This document shows, in pieces, positions 59,323-64,000 of a stretch of DNA of 64,000 nucleotides (positions within the stretch are counted from its first letter, which is position 1; every line of letters starts with the position of its first letter). Source of the DNA: JAVDCA01 sp035293985. GTDB taxonomy: Bacteria; Pseudomonadota; Alphaproteobacteria; Rhizobiales; Xanthobacteraceae. The stretch is taken from positions 62,001 through 126,000 of the forward strand of contig DATGLS010000012.1 of assembly GCA_035293985.1 (NCBI GenBank), written 5' to 3'. The notes under the pieces were generated by a model. The model was not told the origin of the DNA. It saw only the letters and a program-made list of their open reading frames with translations, and searched no databases. Made by a program: the position numbers and the translations under genes.

Positions 59323-60459
59323 TCACCTCGACCGCAATGGGACGCGGAGATCGTTAAGCCGACTGATCAGCTCGGGCAATCGTCGGCAGCCGGTCTTCTC
59401 CCGCATGCTGCGCAGGTGCGTGTAGACCGTGTTGAGGCTGATGGCATGGGCCTTGGCATAGGCGCCCAATGTCATGCCCCCTTGCAGCGCCTGCGCCAGA
59501 TGGGCTTCCGCCTCGGTCAGCCCGAGGACGGAGCGGAGGATTGAAATCGCGGCCGCATGCCGGCTCGCCGTATCCCGCACGAAGACGATCGCGACCGCCC
59601 CGGCGTGCTCGCGCCCGCGCGGGCCGAGGAGGGGGCGCACGGAGACCAGATAGGGCGGGGCCTGCGAGCTTCGCGGAACGGAAAAATCCGCCGCCGGTGG
59701 ATGACCGATGTCGCCGGTTCGCAATCGCGCGATAGCGGAGAGCGCGAGGTTCAGACGATCATGCGGCTCGCTGGCGGCAAACGCGAGGCGGTTGTTTCGC
59801 AGCTGGAGCCCGTCGCCCCTCCGGGCGATCGCCTGCATGGCCTCGTTCGCATAGAGGACAGCCCCATCGTGGCGCATCAACAGCACGCCATCGGCGAGCC
59901 AATCGAGTGCGCGCTCGAGCGATTGCCGCAACTCGCCCGCGGTCTCAAGCCGTCTCGCCACGTCGAAGGCCTGGCGCAGATGGGGAGCGAGGCGCTTCAT
60001 CAGCGCAATTTCCGCCCGGTCGACATGGCCCTGCTTCGGCGCGTGATGAATGCAGAAGCCCGCGAATTCCTCCTCGGAGGAGGCGACGACGGCGCCGACG
60101 AAGCAGCGGAGGCCGATGCTGGGGAGGAACTCGGCATAGAATGGGTGTTGCCGCATGGTTTCTTCGCTCAGCAACAGGCGGTCCCAGGCGAGCCCGCCGA
60201 GCGGCTGCTTTGCGACGCCCGGCAGGCGCGGATTGAGCGCGGCGAAATGCTCCAGGTAGGCGATCTCGTCGCGGCGCGGGATGCCCCAGGAATACATCCC
60301 GCGATGTCGCAACGTGGTTCGGTCGAACAACTCGAGGGTCGCGGCGACGCCGCCGCCGAGATGTGCGGCGCGGGCGAGGGCGGCGGGCCAGCAGTTCGGG
60401 TCGAGGCCCGCCGCATGGATGGCCTCGATGGTGGCGATGAGATCGTCGCCGCGCGGCAT
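59323..60459 (-). CDS. LuxR-type helix-turn-helix regulator (paralogue B)
   Basis: The 378-residue protein ends in a LuxR-type HTH (LTEAEAHLAQALQGGMTLGAYAKAHAISLNTVYTHLRSMREKTG). The N-terminal 300 residues form a sensor domain (DDLIATIEAIHAAGLDPNCWP, FDVARRLETAGEL, PYLVSVRPLLGP) shared with the regulator at 61778-62905, with roughly 40 percent identity. Ligand unknown. The Met at 60459 aligns with the start of the paralogue; a Met at 60492 is in frame upstream. It is divergent from the outer-membrane protein gene with 317 bp between, which hold a repeated AATCTGATGA. Confidence 0.8.
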   Translation of the reverse strand: MPRGDDLIATIEAIHAAGLDPNCWPAALARAAHLGGGVAATLELFDRTTLRHRGMYSWGIPRRDEIAYLEHFAALNPRLPGVAKQPLGGLAWDRLLLSEETMRQHPFYAEFLPSIGLRCFVGAVVASSEEEFAGFCIHHAPKQGHVDRAEIALMKRLAPHLRQAFDVARRLETAGELRQSLERALDWLADGVLLMRHDGAVLYANEAMQAIARRGDGLQLRNNRLAFAASEPHDRLNLALSAIARLRTGDIGHPPAADFSVPRSSQAPPYLVSVRPLLGPRGREHAGAVAIVFVRDTASRHAAAISILRSVLGLTEAEAHLAQALQGGMTLGAYAKAHAISLNTVYTHLRSMREKTGCRRLPELISRLNDLRVPLRSR

Positions 60460-60776
60460 CAGACGGCTCCCCACGGGCGCAACCGGCTGCATGGACCTCG
60501 AGATTGCCGATCATAGGGGATCGCCAGCCGGAGCGCCAACCGGCGATTGCGATGTGGGCCGCCCGTCGTGAGGGGCGGCTCCTCGCCGGCTGGCTCATTG
60601 TCAGCAGCGTGTCCTCCGTTGTCGTCACCAAATCTGATGAGACGGAACGGGAGCCTGGATGTGGCGAAATTGTCACGGAGGTGCTCAATCGCTCGACCTC
60701 ATCGAATCTGATGAAGCGCCTTGCGACCTCGCAAGCCTAGCGTCCGGCATCGGCCATGTCGTTGGAGGGCATTGCG
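60460..60776. promoter_or_regulatory. Divergent control region with repeated AATCTGATGA
   Basis: This 317-bp region separates the LuxR paralogue B from the outer-membrane protein gene. TCACCAAATCTGATGAGACG (60626-60645) and TCATCGAATCTGATGAAGCG (60701-60720) match in 16 of 20 bases and are 75 bp apart. The second has TCATC/GATGA dyad symmetry. They may be binding sites for one or both LuxR-type proteins. No gene is seen here. Confidence 0.45.
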
Positions 60777-61781
60777 ATGCGTGGATTGCGCATTCTCGGG
60801 GTGTGCGTTGCCGTATCGGCGTCGGCGTTCGCGGTTTCGACGAGCCAGGCACAAATTGTCGACATCAACGATGTCGGCGGGCCAGCTGTCTATCAGAACG
60901 TCGTCGACACGATCGAAGGCGAGCTGAAATCCAATCCTCACCAGTGTCTTTCCGATGGCGAACGCAGCGAGATGCTCACCCGCATCGCCGCGGTATTCTC
61001 TGAACTGCGTAAGCAACTGAACAGCGCAACCCAAGAATACAAAGCACAACGAGTCTCACGTGGAGCCTACCGTGCCGCCAATGCCCACGTCGCTATCGCA
61101 AGGGACATTCTTGAGAGACTAAGGGACCGGGTCCTGAAGTATCCGCGGTGTCCCTTGCCGTCCACCCCTCCGCACGGACCGCGGCCGCTGCCGCCAAGCA
61201 GGTGGCTGACCAGCAATCCGTTCCAGTTCAACGTGGGCATCGAGGGCGGCTGGACCGCGCTCAGGACCCCGATGGAGGAGACGCAGCTCAAGGCCGACGG
61301 GGGGCTCGCGGGGGCGACCTTCGGCGCGCGCTGGAATGGGATGAACAACAGCTTCGTCGGCCTGCAGGGAACGCTGCTGTTTCCGTTCGTCACGCAATCG
61401 GGGAGCGAGGGGCCGAGCTTTTCCAGCGCCACCACGTCCAAGCTCCAGAACTTGGCAACCGCTGACGTCGTGATCGGAAGAACGCTTGCAGCTCAGGGGG
61501 TGCTGGGCTTTATCGAATACAATGGCTTCATGGGGGTCGCCGCCGGGAATGTGAAGGTTACGCAGTCGGACCTCTCGCAGACACATACTCTGTTCGGCCC
61601 GACGGCGGGCGTGGGCGCGTCGGTCAATGTTTCGCCGCACGTGAAGGTGTTCACTGAGGCTCGCTATTTCAGGCTGCTTGATCGCAGCTTTCAGCTTTCG
61701 CCGACCGGGCCGGGCACGCAGGTCGGCCAAAGCGGCGTCGTCGCGACCGTAGGCGTGAAGTTCGAGCTCGGGCCGCCCTAG
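60777..61781 (+). CDS. Outer-membrane beta-barrel protein with N-terminal helical domain
   Basis: The 334-residue protein has a signal peptide (MRGLRILGVCVAVSASAFAV, cleavage near SQA-QI). A helical domain follows with two cysteines (residues about 30-120, CLSDGERSEM, EILERLRDRVLKYPRCP), then a Pro-rich linker. The C-terminal half is a small beta-barrel (FQFNVGIEGGWTALRT, FVGLQGTLLFPFV, VKVFTEARYFRLLDRSF, final VVATVGVKFELGPP). GGAGGG lies 7 nt before the ATG at 60777. It lies between two paralogous LuxR-type genes and its end overlaps that of the second by 4 bp. Role unknown. Confidence 0.75.
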   Translation: MRGLRILGVCVAVSASAFAVSTSQAQIVDINDVGGPAVYQNVVDTIEGELKSNPHQCLSDGERSEMLTRIAAVFSELRKQLNSATQEYKAQRVSRGAYRAANAHVAIARDILERLRDRVLKYPRCPLPSTPPHGPRPLPPSRWLTSNPFQFNVGIEGGWTALRTPMEETQLKADGGLAGATFGARWNGMNNSFVGLQGTLLFPFVTQSGSEGPSFSSATTSKLQNLATADVVIGRTLAAQGVLGFIEYNGFMGVAAGNVKVTQSDLSQTHTLFGPTAGVGASVNVSPHVKVFTEARYFRLLDRSFQLSPTGPGTQVGQSGVVATVGVKFELGPP

Positions 61782-62905
61782 AGAGGGGACGCAGCATTCA
61801 GCTTGCTGATGAGTTGCGGCAAGCGGTTGGTTCCCGTCTTCTCCCGCAAGTGGCGCAGATGTGTGTACACCGTGTTGAGACTTACGCTTCGCGCGCGCGC
61901 ATAGCTGATCAGCCTTACGCCGGATTGCAGCGCCCGTGCGAGATCGGTCTCGGCTTGCGTGAGGCCGAACGCCTCCTGCAAAGCGTTTGCTGAGCGCGAA
62001 CGTGTCTGCAAAGCGTCGCGGATGAAGACGAGCGCAACCACTTCGGCAACTCGGGCTTGCTCGTTGCCCAGCAGCGGACGCACGGAGATCAGATAAGGCG
62101 GGCCGCCGGATCGCCGCGGGACGAAGAGGTCCGATGCCGTCGGGGAGCGCGGCTCCCCGTTGCAAAGCGACAGCACCGCGGCGATTGCCTCAGCGAACCG
62201 GACGCGGGCGTTGGCGTCCTCGATGGCAATAGCGCCCTTTCGGAACGTGATGCCGTCGATGCGGCGCGCAATCGCCAATGATGCGGCATTGGCGTAGGCG
62301 ATCGCACCGTCCGCTTTGATCAGCGCGGCGCCGTCGTCAAGGGCATCGAGCGCACGCTCCAAGTCGAATTTGGCTGCCTCCGCCGACCTAAGCCGTCGCC
62401 CGACGTCGAACGCCTGTTGCAGGTGTGGGACGACCGTCCGCATCAGCGCGATCCCGTCCTGCTGCACATGCCCCAGGCGGGGTGAGCGGTGCACCGCGAC
62501 GGTGGCAAATTCGCGCTCGGTCTTGTGGACGACACCGGCTAAGAAACAGCGGATATCGAAACGCGGCATGATTTCCACATAGAACGACGAGCGCTGCATG
62601 ACGGCTTCGTCAAGAATCTCGTAGTCCCACGTCAGCTCTCGAAGCTTCAGGCGCGCAATGGCGCGAAAGCGAACGTTGACGTCCGTCAGGAAATCTTCGC
62701 GAAAGGCGATCTCCTCGGCGCCGGGCAGGCGATAGGAATGCATTTCCCGGTGGCGACAGGCTTCTTGGTCGACGACCTCCAGGGAAGCGGCATTGCCGCC
62801 GACAACATCCGCCGTTGCGGCAAGCGCCTGCGGCCAAAGCTCCGCGTCGAGCCCGGCCGCGTGGACGGCCTCGATGGTCGCGAGCAGATCGTCGCGCCGG
62901 CCCAT
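61778..62905 (-). CDS. LuxR-type helix-turn-helix regulator (paralogue A)
   Basis: The 375-residue protein ends in the HTH LTQAETDLARALQSGVRLISYARARSVSLNTVYTHLRHLREKTGTNRL. Its N-terminal domain (MGRRDDLLATIEAVHAAGLD, ... PPYLISVRPLLGNE) matches the regulator at 59323-60459. It converges with the outer-membrane gene with a 4-bp overlap and lies 131 bp from the hemF stop. It may respond to the same class of signal as paralogue B; ligand unknown. Confidence 0.82.
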   Translation of the reverse strand: MGRRDDLLATIEAVHAAGLDAELWPQALAATADVVGGNAASLEVVDQEACRHREMHSYRLPGAEEIAFREDFLTDVNVRFRAIARLKLRELTWDYEILDEAVMQRSSFYVEIMPRFDIRCFLAGVVHKTEREFATVAVHRSPRLGHVQQDGIALMRTVVPHLQQAFDVGRRLRSAEAAKFDLERALDALDDGAALIKADGAIAYANAASLAIARRIDGITFRKGAIAIEDANARVRFAEAIAAVLSLCNGEPRSPTASDLFVPRRSGGPPYLISVRPLLGNEQARVAEVVALVFIRDALQTRSRSANALQEAFGLTQAETDLARALQSGVRLISYARARSVSLNTVYTHLRHLREKTGTNRLPQLISKLNAASPL

Positions 62906-63036
62906 GGTGTGAGGGTCCCGCCGTTCCCGCTCTCGAAGTGGTACCTGTGAAGTCGATTATAACGAGGGCGGACCGCCGAACAACCATGAGGGGCGTCGAC
63001 GGAGCTCGCAAGCTTGGGACGAGTGGGGCTTTCCGC

Positions 63037-63924
63037 CTATGGCCATTTCACCACCGGCGGCATCGAGGAGAGGATCGAGTCGACATTGCCGCCGGTCTTG
63101 AGGCCGAAGATGGTCCCGCGGTCGTAGAGCAGGTTGAACTCGACATAGCGGCCGCGCCGGACGAGCTGCTCCTCGCGCGCGGCCTCGCTCCACGGCAGCG
63201 CCATGTTTCGCCGCACCAGCGCTGGATAGATTTTGTGAAATTCGCGGCCGACCTCCTGCGTGAAGGCGAAGTCGGCGTCCCACTCGCCGGACGCGAGGTA
63301 GTCGTAGAAGATGCCGCCGATCCCGCGCATCTCGTCGCGGTGCTTGAGGAAGAAATACTCGTCGCACCACCTCTTGAACTTGTCGTAGGGCGCGACCGCG
63401 GGGTGCGCGTCGCAGGCGGCCCGCATGGCGGCATGAAAGTCGCGGGTGTCCGCATCGTCCTGAGTGCGGCGCGCGGCGAGCACCGGGGTGAGATCGGCGC
63501 CGCCGCCGAACCACGCCTTGGTGGTGACGACGAAGCGCGTGTTCATGTGCACGGCCGGCACGTTCGGATTGAGCGGGTGGGCGATCAGCGAGATGCCCGA
63601 CGCCCAGAAGCGCGGGTCGGCCTCGGCGCCCGGGATCTGCACACGAAACTCGGGCGCGAACTCGCCGAAAACGGTCGAGACGTGCACGCCGACCTTCTCG
63701 AACAGGCGCCCCTTCATCAGGGCCATGGTGCCGCCGCCGCCCGCCGCGCCCGTATGGTCGGATCGCGTCCACGGCGTGCGCACGAAGCGGCCGGCGATCG
63801 CGCCATAAAGGGCAGCAGGCGCCGCGTCCTCGAGCGACTCGAGTGCCGCGCAGATGTCGTCGCGCAGGCTCTCGAACCATGCCCGCGCGCGCGCTTTACG
63901 TCCCTCGAGCTGTCCGGCGTCCAT
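63037..63924 (-). CDS. hemF: Aerobic coproporphyrinogen III oxidase
   Basis: The 295-residue protein has the family blocks GGGGTMALMKGRLFEKVGV, AVHMNTRFVVTTKAWFGGGADLTP, GGIFYDYL and FNLLYDRGTIFGLKTGG. It decarboxylates coproporphyrinogen III to protoporphyrinogen IX with O2 in heme synthesis. The Met at 63924 begins MDAGQLEGRKARARAWFESL; an upstream start at 63987 reads through the intergenic repeat and is rejected. The gene is intact and its 3' end is duplicated at 59107-59223. Confidence 0.92.
   Translation of the reverse strand: MDAGQLEGRKARARAWFESLRDDICAALESLEDAAPAALYGAIAGRFVRTPWTRSDHTGAAGGGGTMALMKGRLFEKVGVHVSTVFGEFAPEFRVQIPGAEADPRFWASGISLIAHPLNPNVPAVHMNTRFVVTTKAWFGGGADLTPVLAARRTQDDADTRDFHAAMRAACDAHPAVAPYDKFKRWCDEYFFLKHRDEMRGIGGIFYDYLASGEWDADFAFTQEVGREFHKIYPALVRRNMALPWSEAAREEQLVRRGRYVEFNLLYDRGTIFGLKTGGNVDSILSSMPPVVKWP
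63043..63144. repeat. Direct repeat (right) of the hemF 3' end, within intact hemF
   Basis: This block inside hemF matches 59113-59214 with 8 mismatches in 102 bp and in the same orientation. Between the two lie the LuxR paralogues and the outer-membrane gene. The repeat includes the last codons of hemF but not its stop. Confidence 0.85.
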
Positions 63925-63930
63925 GTGATC

Positions 63931-64000
63931 AGCGAATAGCGAGTGGCGAATTAGCGAATAGTAGCGTCCGGGTGTCCAATTCGCCATTCGCTATTCACTA
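63931..64000. repeat. AGCGAATAGCGAA inverted repeat (copy 3)
   Basis: Left arm AGCGAATAGCGAGTGGCGAA and right arm AATTCGCCATTCGCTATTCA pair. It lies directly upstream of the hemF start and runs to the window edge. Related to 21780-21850 and 31952-32031. Confidence 0.75.

Noticed and set aside
1..64000. tRNA, rRNA or riboswitch genes
   Set aside because: No cloverleaf-like, rRNA-like or known riboswitch sequence was recognised on either strand by eye; a covariance-model search would be needed to exclude them fully.

Overview
The window is about 64 kb of GC-rich (roughly two-thirds G+C) chromosomal DNA from an alphaproteobacterium, most likely a member of the Hyphomicrobiales near Bradyrhizobium, Rhodoplanes or Pseudolabrys. 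The evidence is a membrane-bound ferritin (MbfA), two TctC/Bug solute-binding proteins, a C-P lyase operon of rhizobial type, proteins typical of this order, and several families of short palindromic intergenic repeats of the kind found throughout these genomes. No rRNA, tRNA, CRISPR array, transposase or integrase was recognised. Coding density is high.

Layout. 0-5.6 kb: end of a polysaccharide deacetylase gene, a fumarylacetoacetate-hydrolase-type enzyme with a Bug solute-binding protein, an FMN reductase and a patatin-like lipase. 5.6-9.1 kb: a class III nucleotide cyclase, a Crp/Fnr regulator that keeps the CRP residues for cAMP and TGTGA recognition, and two small exported proteins whose upstream regions carry CRP-like palindromes. 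9.2-14.9 kb: a second Bug protein, a PsiE-like membrane protein, an NTF2-like protein, then SDR, gentisate 1,2-dioxygenase and maleylacetate reductase (aromatic ring catabolism). 15-24.2 kb: an LVIVD-repeat secreted protein, a molybdenum hydroxylase large subunit with a GlcG/HbpS-like protein, a VOC protein, an alpha/beta hydrolase, and a translationally coupled pair of an HTH-fused methyltransferase and a MetF-like protein. 24.6-32 kb: hydroxypyruvate isomerase, SDR, NTF2-like protein, TauD-type dioxygenase, a UvrD-family helicase and a metallophosphoesterase. 32-35.2 kb: mbfA, Nudix, GNAT and a lower-GC HEPN gene pair.

35.2-45.7 kb holds a MoxR-DUF58-BatA/DUF4159-membrane protein operon facing a DUF1285-Nudix-cca-TSUP operon. 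45.9-49.2 kb has an orphan amino-acid-type solute-binding protein, an ATP-grasp ligase and a DUF2231 membrane protein. 49.4-58.2 kb is a C-P lyase locus: phnGHIJ, a GNAT gene, phnK, then phnLMN on the minus strand, with divergent phnF and a probable PhnF operator on the phnG promoter, and a DUF1045 2H-phosphoesterase gene beyond phnF. Together these would turn alkylphosphonates into phosphate plus ribose bisphosphate/PRPP. No phnCDE transporter or phnP lies in the window.

58.2-64 kb contains hemF and, 3.9 kb away in the same orientation, a 102-bp near-copy (8 mismatches) of the hemF 3' end. Between them lies a cassette of two paralogous LuxR-type regulators around an outer-membrane beta-barrel gene. 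This looks like an insertion into the hemF 3' end that split hemF from a formerly overlapping downstream gene, and it is the most notable structure seen. Other notable points are the cyclase/CRP circuit, the HEPN pair and the methyltransferase/MetF pair.
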